Part shown: in pieces, positions 6,073 through 14,305 of the stretch | Position numbering within the stretch: position 1 is the first letter of the stretch | Layout of the letters: each line of letters opens with the position of its first letter | Virus record (IMG/VR): IMGVR_UViG_3300027969_000148 | Location: 1 to 49,305 of that record | Reading direction: 5' to 3' (one strand) | Length of the DNA: 49,305 nucleotides | Source: a virus | Notes under the pieces: model-generated | What the model saw: the letters and a program-made list of their open reading frames with translations, nothing else | Told to the model about the DNA's origin: nothing | Databases searched by the model: none | Made by a program: the position numbers and the translations under genes

Positions 6073-6570
6073 ATGAATATTTTTTTCTTAGACGAAAACC
6101 CTAAATTAAATGCTCAATATCATAATAATTCCCACTGTATCAAAATGATACTTGAAACGGCTCAGTTATTATGTTCGGTTCATCACGTAACCGACCAAAA
6201 TATAGACCAAGTACCCTACAAGTTGTCACATAAAAATCATCCTTGTGCGGTGTGGGCTCGTCAGAGTTTATCAAATTATTTGTATTTGTGTGAGTTGGGA
6301 TTGGAATTGGGTAAAGAATATACCCACAGGTATGGTAAAAGACACAAATCAATAGATGTGATTAATTGGTGTATTATAAATAAACCAAACATCCCGGACA
6401 TTGGTTTTACTAAACCGGCTATGGCGATGCCGGACGAGTTTAAGGTAGATTCTGTTGTGGAATCTTACAGAAATTATTATATGGGTGCTAAAATTAGTTT
6501 GGCATCTTGGAAAAACAGAGACAAACCTTTTTGGTTTGGAAAAAAAGAATTAGATTTACAGTATGATTAA
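6073..6570 (+). CDS. Conserved phage protein (YKLSHKNHPCAVW family), 165 aa
   Basis: The sequence starts MNIFFLDENPKLNAQYH and contains the motifs HCIKMILETAQLL (about 22-34), SHKNHPCAVWARQS (52-65), EYTHRYGKRHK (82-92) and PAMAMPDEFK (about 121-130). I recognise this arrangement from a family widespread in tailed phages and usually annotated as hypothetical. The conserved His, Asn and acidic residues hint at an enzyme, but no reaction can be stated. It is the first gene of an overlapping operon: its 3' end overlaps the phosphoesterase start by eight bases. Confidence 0.75.
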   Translation: MNIFFLDENPKLNAQYHNNSHCIKMILETAQLLCSVHHVTDQNIDQVPYKLSHKNHPCAVWARQSLSNYLYLCELGLELGKEYTHRYGKRHKSIDVINWCIINKPNIPDIGFTKPAMAMPDEFKVDSVVESYRNYYMGAKISLASWKNRDKPFWFGKKELDLQYD

Positions 6571-7225
6571 GATAGAAAAAAATAAAAAAGTTTTTGTTAC
6601 ATCCGACACACATTACGGACACAAGAATATTTGCCGTGGAGTAACGGCTTGGAGATTACCGGATGGTAGTATTCCAATAGACCAAACAAGAGATTTTGAT
6701 ACGATAGAACAAATGAATGAATCTATCATAAGTGGAATCAATAGTGTTGTTGGTGAAGATGATGTGTTAATTCACTTGGGAGACTGGTCTTTTGGTGGAT
6801 TTGAAAACATTCAAAAATTCAGAGATAGAATTGTGTGTAAAGAGATTCACCTTATATTAGGTAACCACGACCACCACATTCAAAATAACAGAGGTGATTG
6901 TCAGGAGTTATTTGCTAGTGTTAATCGTTCAACTACGATGAGTTATAAATCAACAACATTTGAGTTGTTTCACTACCCAATATCATCTTGGGAGAACCTA
7001 AATAGAGGTGTTATTCACCTTCACGGACACGTTCATCTCCCAACAAATCTGAGATTTGGTAAAGGTAAAAAAATGGATGTTGGTGTTGACGGTCACCCAA
7101 CGTTTGGTGTTTATGATATGGACGATATCATAAGAATGATGGATAAACGTGAGATTGTGTCAGATATGTTATTTGACCACCACACGGATGAGGTTGAAAC
7201 TGAAGACGGTAAAAAAAGAAAATAA
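6563..7225 (+). CDS. Calcineurin-like metallophosphoesterase, 220 aa
   Basis: All the metal-binding motifs are present: TSDTHYGH (Asp15, His17), HLGDWSF (Asp74), LGNHDHH (Asn101, His102), FHYP (His137) and HLHGHVH (152-158). The family hydrolyses phosphomono- or diesters using two metal ions. Phage members act on nucleic-acid ends or nucleotides. Its operon position beside RNA ligases and a kinase-like protein suggests RNA-end processing, for example removal of a 2',3'-cyclic phosphate, but this is inference. Confidence 0.9.
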   Translation: MIKIEKNKKVFVTSDTHYGHKNICRGVTAWRLPDGSIPIDQTRDFDTIEQMNESIISGINSVVGEDDVLIHLGDWSFGGFENIQKFRDRIVCKEIHLILGNHDHHIQNNRGDCQELFASVNRSTTMSYKSTTFELFHYPISSWENLNRGVIHLHGHVHLPTNLRFGKGKKMDVGVDGHPTFGVYDMDDIIRMMDKREIVSDMLFDHHTDEVETEDGKKRK

Positions 7226-7226
7226 T

Positions 7227-7490
7227 ATGTTAAACACAAGAGTAGAAGACAACCACTTTAATGAAGATGGTTCATTAATATCGTCACGGATTATAATTGA
7301 GGTTCCATTATCTCACGAAATGTTACAAGATTGTTATTCGTATGCAGCAATGGATGCACCATCTGAAATTAAAAGAATGTTGATGGAATTTCTTGGTGAT
7401 ACAATTGATGAAATCATTTTAGGTAAAAGACCTGATAATGTTGATGAACAATGGTTAAGAAGAAAACTAATAGAAGTAAAAGTAATATGA
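7227..7490 (+). CDS. Hypothetical acidic protein, 87 aa
   Basis: The ATG at 7227 lies one base after the upstream stop. An earlier in-frame ATG would overlap the phosphoesterase by almost 80 bases, so it is not used. The protein (MLNTRVEDNHFNEDGS ...) is acidic with a C-terminal helical region and no recognised domain. Its TGA overlaps the ATG of the next gene, which indicates translational coupling. Confidence 0.7.
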   Translation: MLNTRVEDNHFNEDGSLISSRIIIEVPLSHEMLQDCYSYAAMDAPSEIKRMLMEFLGDTIDEIILGKRPDNVDEQWLRRKLIEVKVI

Positions 7491-7777
7491 GAATTAAACA
7501 AACAAAAAAAGATTTATTTGTGTGTTCCTGTCATAACACGGAACATCAAATGGTTGTCCTATATGATGAGGACGATATTGATGGTGTAAGATTTCCGATG
7601 GTTTATGTCCATACGCATTTGGTTAAACGACCATTTTGGCAAAGAGTTGGTTATGGTTTGAAATATATTTTTGGACATCAATCAAGATACGGAGCGTTTG
7701 ATGAGTTTATCATCAACCCGGATGATGTTGAAGGTATTGAAAAAATTGTTAAACATCTAAAAGAATGTGAATTATGA
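7487..7777 (+). CDS. Hypothetical protein, 96 aa
   Basis: The start is taken at the ATGA overlap with the previous stop (7487). The sequence has a CSCHNTEHQ motif near 14-22, suggesting metal binding, then DEDDIDGVRFPMVYVHTHLV and a positively charged WQRVGYGLKYIFG segment. I recognise no family. It overlaps the kinase-like gene by four bases and therefore belongs to the same operon as the RNA-repair genes. Confidence 0.7.
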   Translation: MRIKQTKKDLFVCSCHNTEHQMVVLYDEDDIDGVRFPMVYVHTHLVKRPFWQRVGYGLKYIFGHQSRYGAFDEFIINPDDVEGIEKIVKHLKECEL

Positions 7778-8172
7778 AAGAATTATTTTTATTAAGAGGA
7801 TTACCGGGAAGTGGTAAATCAACGTTGGCGGAATCATTAGGTGGTGTTCATTACGAAGCCGATATGTATTTTATGGAAGATGGTGAATATCAATTTGATG
7901 TTACTAGATTAAAAGATGCTCACCAGTGGTGTCAAAATTCTGTTGAGACCGTTATGAAAGGTTGGGGTAACGTGTTACCGGCAAGCAAAGTTATTGTCTC
8001 AAACACATTCACCCAAGAGTGGGAAATGAAACCATATTTTGAATTGGCCGAAAAATATGGGTATAAAACTTATTCAATTATCGTAGAAAATAGACACGGT
8101 GGAGTCAATGAACACGGGGTTCCGGAAGATAAGTTGGAAATAATGAAAAATCGTTTTGAAGTTAAACTTTAA
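7774..8172 (+). CDS. P-loop kinase-like protein, 132 aa
   Basis: The N-terminus MKELFLLRGLPGSGKSTLA carries a perfect Walker A motif (residues 9-16). VIVSNTFTQEWEM (about 72-84) is typical of the polynucleotide kinase-like / NEDD4BP2-like P-loop family, and the C-terminus has ENRHGG with an Arg that may act as a lid residue. At 132 residues it equals the kinase domain alone. A polynucleotide 5'-kinase or related small-molecule kinase is likely. Next to two RNA ligases, an RNA 5'-kinase is the most economical reading. Confidence 0.8.
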   Translation: MKELFLLRGLPGSGKSTLAESLGGVHYEADMYFMEDGEYQFDVTRLKDAHQWCQNSVETVMKGWGNVLPASKVIVSNTFTQEWEMKPYFELAEKYGYKTYSIIVENRHGGVNEHGVPEDKLEIMKNRFEVKL

Positions 8173-8177
8173 TGTTA

Positions 8178-8185
8178 TATCTTTG
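8178..8185 (+). promoter_or_regulatory. Host-like promoter -7 element
   Basis: TATCTTTG at 8178-8185, six bases after the stop codon of the kinase-like gene and 20 bases before the ATG at 8206, giving an internal start for the ligase segment. Confidence 0.6.
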
Positions 8186-8205
8186 ACCCACAAAATTATT
8201 TAATT

Positions 8206-8589
8206 ATGGAAAATATTTTTAAGGTTGCGAAATACAAACAAACAGAAACCGGATTTACACATACAGGTTATGACGAATATGTTATTACCTATTGTAAATC
8301 TAAAAAAGTTCATTTACTTAGGATTATAGTTAATGGTCAATTCACAGAACATACCATAAATTTAATTGATGGTAATAGTGGATATAAAAACAATATCCTT
8401 AAAGCGATTAGTGATTATAAAAATGGTAGGCTAAAAAGTAATCCTGACCATATTGTAAAAAAAACTATAACATTCAGCGCTATTGCTCAGATTTATAGTA
8501 AACCAATTGTTAGTAATGTTAAGAATTATTTAATGGGTATTAACAAAGAAGAAAAAAGAGATAGATTAACCAAATATGAATTAATATAA
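8206..8589 (+). CDS. Hypothetical protein, 127 aa
   Basis: MENIFKVAKYKQTETGFTH opens a basic, mixed alpha/beta protein without recognised motifs. It has its own TATCTTTG element and its stop codon overlaps the ATG of the RNA ligase (TAATG at 8587-8591), which indicates coupled translation with the ligase. A substrate or partner of the ligase is possible but unproven. Confidence 0.7.
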   Translation: MENIFKVAKYKQTETGFTHTGYDEYVITYCKSKKVHLLRIIVNGQFTEHTINLIDGNSGYKNNILKAISDYKNGRLKSNPDHIVKKTITFSAIAQIYSKPIVSNVKNYLMGINKEEKRDRLTKYELI

Positions 8590-9677
8590 TGGAAAGAAAA
8601 TTAGCGTCAATTAGACGAATTAGTGATATTCAACCGATTGATGGTGCCGATATGATTGAATTGGCCATCGTGGATGGTTGGAAAGTAGTTGTGGCAAAAG
8701 AAGTTGGTCACAAAATTAATGATTTGGTTGTGTATTGTGAGATTGACTCATTCTTACCAATCAGAGAAGAGTTTGAGTTCTTACGTAAGAGTTCATTTAA
8801 GAAAATGGGAGACCAAGAGGGGTTCCGTTTGAAAACAATTAGATTAAGAGGTCAGGTATCTCAGGGATTGATTTTACCTTTATCTGTTTTATTTGAAGGT
8901 TATGGTTATAGAGTTTCCGAGACATTATTAAATGAGAACGTGGCATTAGAACCAAACAGAAGTGTTATTTCACCATCAGATATGATTGAATTGGTTCCGG
9001 GGACTGATATAACTGAAAAATTGGGTATCGTTAAATACGAACCACCAATCCCGGCGGAACTAGCCGGAAAGGTTAAAGGGTTGTTCCCATCTTTCATCCG
9101 TAAAACTGATGAGGAAAGAATCCAAAATTTGGCGGATGAATACGACGAAATGAAAAAACATACTTACTATGTAACAGAAAAGTTAGATGGTTCTTCTGCG
9201 ACATTCTACTTTAATAATGGTGAATTCAGTGTTTGTTCTCGTAATTTAGAACTATTGGAAACCGAAGGTAATACGTTTTGGAAAGTTGCTCGTGAGTTAG
9301 ATTTGGAGAATAAATTAAAAGAATATGGTATTAACTTATCAGTTCAGGGTGAGTTGATTGGTGAGGGTATCCAAGGGAACCCATACAAAATTAAAGGTCA
9401 AACCGTGAGATTCTTTAACTTGTTTGATATTGATTTACAAGTATATCATTCATTAAATGTGTTCCAACAAACTATGGAAGTTTTAGGGTTGGAGACCGTA
9501 CCGGTATTAGACACACATTTTCATTTACCTGAAACTATTGACGAGTTATTGTTAATAGCGGAATCTAAATCAGAATTGAATCCAAACTTTGATAGAGAGG
9601 GTATTGTGATTAGAAGTTTGGATAGAAAAATCTCATTCAAAGTGATTAGTAATAAATTCTTATTAAACGAAAAGTAA
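8589..9677 (+). CDS. RNA ligase, DRB0094/Rnl5-like, 362 aa
   Basis: Unlike T4 ligases, the protein begins with an OB-like N-terminal domain (KLASIRRISDIQPIDGAD ... CEIDSFLP, residues 4-57), followed by a nucleotidyltransferase core. The core shows motif I EKLDGSS with the nucleophile Lys198, motif IIIa/III SVQGELIGEG (Glu255), motif IV DREGIVIR (about 335-342) and motif V SFKVISNKFL (Lys351). This order matches the Deinococcus DRB0094 type that seals nicked RNA, especially 3'-OH/5'-phosphate in duplexes. It likely repairs cut tRNA or joins RNA ends during infection. Confidence 0.88.
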   Translation: MERKLASIRRISDIQPIDGADMIELAIVDGWKVVVAKEVGHKINDLVVYCEIDSFLPIREEFEFLRKSSFKKMGDQEGFRLKTIRLRGQVSQGLILPLSVLFEGYGYRVSETLLNENVALEPNRSVISPSDMIELVPGTDITEKLGIVKYEPPIPAELAGKVKGLFPSFIRKTDEERIQNLADEYDEMKKHTYYVTEKLDGSSATFYFNNGEFSVCSRNLELLETEGNTFWKVARELDLENKLKEYGINLSVQGELIGEGIQGNPYKIKGQTVRFFNLFDIDLQVYHSLNVFQQTMEVLGLETVPVLDTHFHLPETIDELLLIAESKSELNPNFDREGIVIRSLDRKISFKVISNKFLLNEK

Positions 9678-9678
9678 T

Positions 9679-10002
9679 ATGGAAAAACATACGTTAGAAT
9701 ATTACGATTGGTCTGATATCCAAAAAGAAATCTGTAAAGAGATGGGTATTGAAGAACAGTACTTCAGAGATTACCATAAAGTAGTTGGTGGGGAATATAA
9801 AGATTGTTGGCACATTTGGTTGGAGTATTTTGACTCTAATGTTACAAATGATACTATAGTTCATAATAATTGTGATGAACGAATGGACATTAAAATTGGA
9901 TGGGTAACCGAAGAAGGTGATGAATGGGCTGTCCCATTCGTGGAAGCTGTTTACCGAGTGTGGGATAAATTTGGAGTTGAATATATAAAATATTGTTGGT
10001 AA
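9679..10002 (+). CDS. Hypothetical acidic protein, 107 aa
   Basis: Starts two bases after the ligase stop (MEKHTLEYYDWSDIQKEICK). It is rich in Trp, Tyr and acidic residues, with motifs CWHIWLEYFD and EWAVPFVEAVYRVWDKFG. This pattern is shared with many small phage proteins, but I do not recognise a function. It lies between two RNA ligases and a membrane protein in one operon. Confidence 0.7.
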   Translation: MEKHTLEYYDWSDIQKEICKEMGIEEQYFRDYHKVVGGEYKDCWHIWLEYFDSNVTNDTIVHNNCDERMDIKIGWVTEEGDEWAVPFVEAVYRVWDKFGVEYIKYCW

Positions 10003-10003
10003 T

Positions 10004-10369
10004 ATGATATCATTCACAACATTAGTATTCGTATTGTTAATTCACTTTTTAGCGGATTTTGGATTACAGACACACGACCAAGCAACCGGTAAAAGTACCA
10101 GTCTAAAATGGTTAACCTACCACGTTGGGGTTTATTCAATAATGTGGTTGTTGGCATCTTGGTTTTACTTTGATTATTTTTGGATTGCTTTAATCTTTTC
10201 ATCCATAACATTTATATGTCATTGGGTTACAGATTGGTTAACTAGTAGAATTGGAAAACCGTTTTGGGATAAACAAGATTTTCACAACGGATTTGTGGTA
10301 GTCGGATTTGACCAAGTATTACATTATGTACAATTAGTTGGAACACTATTATTCTGTTCCACATTATAA
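10004..10369 (+). CDS. DUF3307-like membrane protein, 121 aa
   Basis: The sequence has the DUF3307 hallmarks: HFLADFGLQTH near the N-terminus, a second His-rich helix (LTYHVGVYSIMWLL), HWVTDWLTSRIG and FDQVLHYVQLV at the end. About four membrane-spanning helices are evident. The family is found in bacteria and phages, with unknown function. Conserved intramembrane His and Asp residues suggest metal binding or enzymatic activity. Confidence 0.85.
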   Translation: MISFTTLVFVLLIHFLADFGLQTHDQATGKSTSLKWLTYHVGVYSIMWLLASWFYFDYFWIALIFSSITFICHWVTDWLTSRIGKPFWDKQDFHNGFVVVGFDQVLHYVQLVGTLLFCSTL

Positions 10370-10380
10370 AATAAAAAATT

Positions 10381-11406
10381 ATGTTAGAAAAACTAAACAA
10401 ATATTACGAAGACGGATTACTTTACAAACAAGTACATCCATCACTTCCATTAACCATATGGAATTATACTGAAAAAGTTCAGTACGAGAACCTGTGGGAT
10501 GAGGTGACCCTGATGTGTAGAGGTTTAGTTACCGACGACACCGGAGATATAGTTGCAACCCCATTCCAAAAGTTCTTCAACATAGAAGAAGGAAAATTTG
10601 AACCAACTGAAAAGTTTGAAGTTTATGAAAAAATGGACGGTTCACTAGGTATTGTATTTTGGTATCGAGGTCAATGGGTGGTTGCCACTCGTGGTTCATT
10701 CACCTCTGACCAAGCTATCAAAGCGAGAGAAATCCTAAAAAAATATAACACCGACATAATGTTCAGACATCTGACTTTCTGTTTTGAAATCATATATCCG
10801 GAAAACAGAATTGTTTTGGATTATGGTACCGATGAGAAACTAGTCCTATTAGGTACTTTTGACAAAAACGGAAAAGAAATGGATGTGGAGATATGGTCAC
10901 AGTGGGGATTTGATGTAGTTAAAAAATACGATGGTATTAAAGACTTCAAAGAACTTAAAATGATGGTTAAAGATGACCAAGAAGGGTTTGTGGTGAAGTT
11001 CTCCAATGGGGATAGAGTCAAAGTTAAAGGTGTTGAGTATCTTCGTCTTCACAAAATAATGACCAACGTTACCACAACCGGTGTTTGGGAGTATTTGAGA
11101 AATGGTGAGGATGTTATGGAAATATTAAAAGATGTCCCGGATGAATTTTACGACAAGATAAAGACTTATGTTAGAGATTTAAAATATTCTTATTTTCAAA
11201 TATCTGAAGATGTTGGTAAAAAGTTTGACGGTAAGATGTACGGTAAATATAACGACAAAGAACCTATAGAAGATAGAAAAGAGTTTGCGGAATGGGTGTT
11301 CACTCAACCTAAACATTTATCAGGGATATTATTTAGGATGTTCGATAAAAAAGATTACACTGAAATCATATGGAACTTAATCAGACCGGAATTTAAAAAA
11401 TTGTAA
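10381..11406 (+). CDS. RNA ligase, T4 Rnl1-like, 341 aa
   Basis: The N-terminal LMCRGLV and PFQKFFNIEE (61-70) segments are typical of Rnl1. Motif I is EKMDGSLG with nucleophile Lys84. CFEIIYPENRIVLDYG matches motifs III/IIIa, EGFVVKF is motif IV and VKVKGVEYLRLHK motif V. T4 Rnl1 restores tRNAs cut in the anticodon loop by host PrrC, together with polynucleotide kinase/phosphatase. The kinase-like (7774) and phosphoesterase (6563) genes upstream could supply those end-healing steps here. The gene closes the rightward block with a shared terminator. Confidence 0.9.
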   Translation: MLEKLNKYYEDGLLYKQVHPSLPLTIWNYTEKVQYENLWDEVTLMCRGLVTDDTGDIVATPFQKFFNIEEGKFEPTEKFEVYEKMDGSLGIVFWYRGQWVVATRGSFTSDQAIKAREILKKYNTDIMFRHLTFCFEIIYPENRIVLDYGTDEKLVLLGTFDKNGKEMDVEIWSQWGFDVVKKYDGIKDFKELKMMVKDDQEGFVVKFSNGDRVKVKGVEYLRLHKIMTNVTTTGVWEYLRNGEDVMEILKDVPDEFYDKIKTYVRDLKYSYFQISEDVGKKFDGKMYGKYNDKEPIEDRKEFAEWVFTQPKHLSGILFRMFDKKDYTEIIWNLIRPEFKKL

Positions 11407-11407
11407 T

Positions 11408-11437
11408 AAAGTGGGACATTAGTTCCACTTTTTTTAT
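11408..11437. terminator. Bidirectional terminator between convergent blocks
   Basis: AAAGTGG (11408-11414) pairs with CCACTTT (11425-11431) and has T and A runs on either side. It ends the rightward RNA-ligase operon and the leftward tail-fibre operon. Confidence 0.8.
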
Positions 11438-12370
11438 TTAAAAAGAAATAATAATTACTAAACCATCACCACCATCACCACCTCTTCCACCTGTACCAGC
11501 GTTTGCCGTACCTCCTGCACCACCACCTGAACCTATACCACCTTTTCCACCATTACCGGCAACACCTCCCTGTGTGTAAGTGTTTCCACCACCTGCTCCA
11601 CCTGTTGAAAAAAATGGCTTCCAAGATGTAAACCCATCCGCTCCATTTCCACCAACTAATGAACCACCTGTTCCTCCGGATATAAACGGGGATATTGATG
11701 TTGCGTTTATTCCAGCACCACTAAATGGTGTTGCTGTCCCATTATATGGCGCACCGGCACCACCACCCATAACTATATGTGAAATTAAAGGGTCGATATT
11801 TACGGGTTGTGTGGTAATAAAACCCCCTGTTGAAGCTCTACCAGCTAATGATATAAAGTTTGTTAATCCTATTAAATAACTGCTTGTCAATGAAGATGCT
11901 AAAGCACCATTAACTCCTGTACCGGCATTACCTCCTTGAGCTCCTGTATTTCCACCTATAAAACTACTCGCTTGATTACTGTTATTTTGTGAAGACGCGT
12001 TTGGTAAACAAAATACTCCTGATGATTCTCCTACACTACCGGAATTAAGACTACTATCATTACCAGTACGTTGTGCACCACCTAACCCCCCTTTTCCAAC
12101 TTTTACATAAAGAACGTCAGGAACAAAACTTGAATTTATTAATGCTCTATTGGATGCTCCACTTCCACCACCAACAGTATTAACATTTCCTGACACATTA
12201 AGAATAGTCGAACCACCTGAGGCACCACCGCCACCCCCATCAATAGATAGAATATATACGAAATTACACTTTCTTGGTTTTCTCCAAGTTTGATAGGCGG
12301 TATTTCCTGAATTTGCGTAAAAAATTTGTATGTCTTGTTGACTATTTGGTATGTTAAATAAATCTATCAT
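11438..12370 (-). CDS. Glycine-rich tail-fibre-like protein, copy 3, 310 aa
   Basis: The N-terminus MIDLFNIPNSQQDIQIFY, the TWRKPRK motif near 29-35 and DGGGGGASGGS mark the glycine-rich fibre-tip domain found in phage adhesins. The rest consists of Gly/Asn/Ser/Thr-rich segments ending in GGRGGDGGDGLVIIISF. Such domains form polyglycine-helix sandwiches that bind receptors. It is the last of three tandem paralogues and the most diverged, with Lys-Cys-Asn replacing the GAKM after the PR motif. The operon reads leftwards. Confidence 0.8.
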   Translation of the reverse strand: MIDLFNIPNSQQDIQIFYANSGNTAYQTWRKPRKCNFVYILSIDGGGGGASGGSTILNVSGNVNTVGGGSGASNRALINSSFVPDVLYVKVGKGGLGGAQRTGNDSSLNSGSVGESSGVFCLPNASSQNNSNQASSFIGGNTGAQGGNAGTGVNGALASSLTSSYLIGLTNFISLAGRASTGGFITTQPVNIDPLISHIVMGGGAGAPYNGTATPFSGAGINATSISPFISGGTGGSLVGGNGADGFTSWKPFFSTGGAGGGNTYTQGGVAGNGGKGGIGSGGGAGGTANAGTGGRGGDGGDGLVIIISF

Positions 12371-12373
12371 AAA

Positions 12374-13240
12374 TTATAAACTTGTTGTTATTATTACAAA
12401 TCCGTCACCACCTCGACCACCATTTCCTGCATTTACTCCTATATTTGTAGAAGTTCCACCACCCGCACCGCCACATCCGGGGGCACCATTTCCTCCATTA
12501 CCTCCGTTTGCTCCACCTACTCCACCTCTACCTCCATATAACATTAAGATTGGTTTATAGTAAATTGGTCCATCTTGACCATTTGCTCCGGCTGTAGTTA
12601 CCGCTGGTAATCCCGGAAAAACTCCTGTTGCTGTAACAGCACCGTTTGAACCACCTCCTCCTCCACCAGCACCAACTAAAAAATTTGATGGTGTTGTGTT
12701 TACAGTATTAACAAACCAACCTCCTTGACCTATCACTCCAGCTTGAAAAGTAAATGTTCCTAAATTTGCAAATATGTTATTTGCTATTACCGATATTGTT
12801 TCAGCGGCTCCCGCAGAACCACCTGCTGTTGTACCTGGTCCTCCTGCTGTTGCAGGTGTAGTTCCTGAACGTAAAACAACATTTGATACTGAAGTTGTAC
12901 TAGGAATTAAAGTTACAAAACTGGTTTGTCCTGAAGTACCTGCTGTTGCAGGTGCTCCTCCTAGTCCACCTGTACCACCTATACCGGGAAGTATATAAAG
13001 TATATCAGGAAGTAATTTTGCATCTATAGTTAATCTTGCAGTAGCTCCTGAACCTCCACTACCTCCTCCACCTCTTGTACCTGTACTCTGTAATCCACCT
13101 CCTCCTCCTGCTCCTGAACCTTGACAAATGATATTAACCATTTTAGCACCTCTTGGTTTTATCCAAGTCTGCCAAGTTCCTCCATTGAAGAAACCTTGTA
13201 CATTTGAGTTTTGATTTTGAAAATATGATAAATCTAACAT
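12374..13240 (-). CDS. Glycine-rich tail-fibre-like protein, copy 2, 288 aa
   Basis: It shares with its neighbours the layout xFxx-QxW-TWIKPRGAKMVNI (about 23-37), a long Gly-rich body (GSGAGGGGG, GAGGGGGGSNG) and a C-terminal GNGGRGGDGFVIIT. The spacing to both flanking paralogues is two to three bases, so the three are co-translated. It is probably a receptor-binding tip or fibre decoration. Paralogue divergence in the mid-region (about 100-220) is where binding specificity would be expected. Confidence 0.8.
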   Translation of the reverse strand: MLDLSYFQNQNSNVQGFFNGGTWQTWIKPRGAKMVNIICQGSGAGGGGGLQSTGTRGGGGSGGSGATARLTIDAKLLPDILYILPGIGGTGGLGGAPATAGTSGQTSFVTLIPSTTSVSNVVLRSGTTPATAGGPGTTAGGSAGAAETISVIANNIFANLGTFTFQAGVIGQGGWFVNTVNTTPSNFLVGAGGGGGGSNGAVTATGVFPGLPAVTTAGANGQDGPIYYKPILMLYGGRGGVGGANGGNGGNGAPGCGGAGGGTSTNIGVNAGNGGRGGDGFVIITTSL

Positions 13241-13241
13241 A

Positions 13242-14126
13242 TTATGATATTACTGTTATTATGATTAATCCGTCACCACCATTACCACCATTACCACTTG
13301 GGTTTCCTCCACCACCTCCGGCACCACCACAACCATAATATCCGTTTCCCCCATTACCACCTGTTGATGTAGGTGAACCGGCACCACCGGCTCCTCCTGT
13401 ACCACAAAATGGTGATAATGAACCGTAACCGTTATCACCATCCATATTAATGGCTGGGTTACTACCTAAACCTCCTGAAACCGTTGATGTTAATATTACT
13501 GTTGCAGGTGTTACAGTTCCTCCACTAGCGTATGCACCGGTGTTTTTTCCACCTCCACCTGCACCACCTGTAACTAAATTAGTACCTAAAGCGGTTTGAT
13601 TTCCTCCCGGCGTTGGTGTAAGAGCTCCGCCTGTACCACCAACTACTCCTGCGATAGCCGTAAATAAACCTAAATTACCAAAGGCTGATAATGATATTAC
13701 AGATATTGTTGCTGCAGCACCTGCTGTTGAGGCGGAACCTCCATTAGCTGTTGCGGTTGATGATTTACAAATAAGTGTTTGTTCCGATGTCGAGGCAATT
13801 AATGATACGTAACTAATACCTCCGGCAGTTCCTGCAGTTCCGGTTGCCGCACCACCAACACCACCTTTACCTACTAATATGTAAAGCGTGTCAGGTAGTA
13901 AAAATGCGGGTATAATTCCTCTAACAATTCCAGCGGAACCTCCTCCCCCACCACCACCACTATTACCGGCAGCATTTGTGGTTCTAGCTCCACCACCTCC
14001 ACCGCCTAAACAGAATATCTCTATCATTTTGGCACCACGAGGTTTATTCCACGTCTGCCAGTTACCTGTAGCGTAGAATGTAAAGGTTTGTTGTTGTTGG
14101 GAGGGTATGTTAAAAACGTCAATCAT
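13242..14126 (-). CDS. Glycine-rich tail-fibre-like protein, copy 1, 294 aa
   Basis: The first of three paralogues in reading order: MIDVFNIPSQQQQTFTFYATG, TWNKPRGAKMIEIFCLGGGGGGA, Gly-rich segments, ending GNGGDGLIIITVIS. Its ATG overlaps the stop of the 59-residue gene upstream (TAATG). Like the others it is predicted to be virion-exposed. The function is inferred from composition and the conserved TWxKPRGAKM entry motif. Confidence 0.8.
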   Translation of the reverse strand: MIDVFNIPSQQQQTFTFYATGNWQTWNKPRGAKMIEIFCLGGGGGGARTTNAAGNSGGGGGGGSAGIVRGIIPAFLLPDTLYILVGKGGVGGAATGTAGTAGGISYVSLIASTSEQTLICKSSTATANGGSASTAGAAATISVISLSAFGNLGLFTAIAGVVGGTGGALTPTPGGNQTALGTNLVTGGAGGGGKNTGAYASGGTVTPATVILTSTVSGGLGSNPAINMDGDNGYGSLSPFCGTGGAGGAGSPTSTGGNGGNGYYGCGGAGGGGGNPSGNGGNGGDGLIIITVIS

Positions 14127-14305
14127 TATTCAGCCCAACTTGGTTTAGGTGGATTTGCATCCACAACATATCCTTCAACAGGAAAGTCAGGATATGTTAA
14201 TGTATTACCGTCTAAATCAGTTATTCTAACTAAATTTCCATTACTAATTTCTTGATACGCTTGAAAATCCCATCCAAGAGTAAATTGTATTAAGATATAT
14301 TCCAT
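14126..14305 (-). CDS. Small structural-block protein, 59 aa
   Basis: Reading leftwards from ATG at 14303-14305: MEYILIQFTLGWDFQAYQEI ... ending NPPKPSWAE. Both ends overlap neighbours through TAATG junctions (14303-14307 and 14124-14128), strong evidence for a real, coupled gene. The NPPKPSW tail resembles the ends of small tail-fibre accessory or chaperone-like proteins, but the role is unknown. Confidence 0.75.
   Translation of the reverse strand: MEYILIQFTLGWDFQAYQEISNGNLVRITDLDGNTLTYPDFPVEGYVVDANPPKPSWAE

Noticed and set aside
11580-14076. Rightward Pro-rich frames antisense to the glycine-rich fibre genes
   Set aside because: Poly-Pro products are the antisense shadow of poly-Gly codons.
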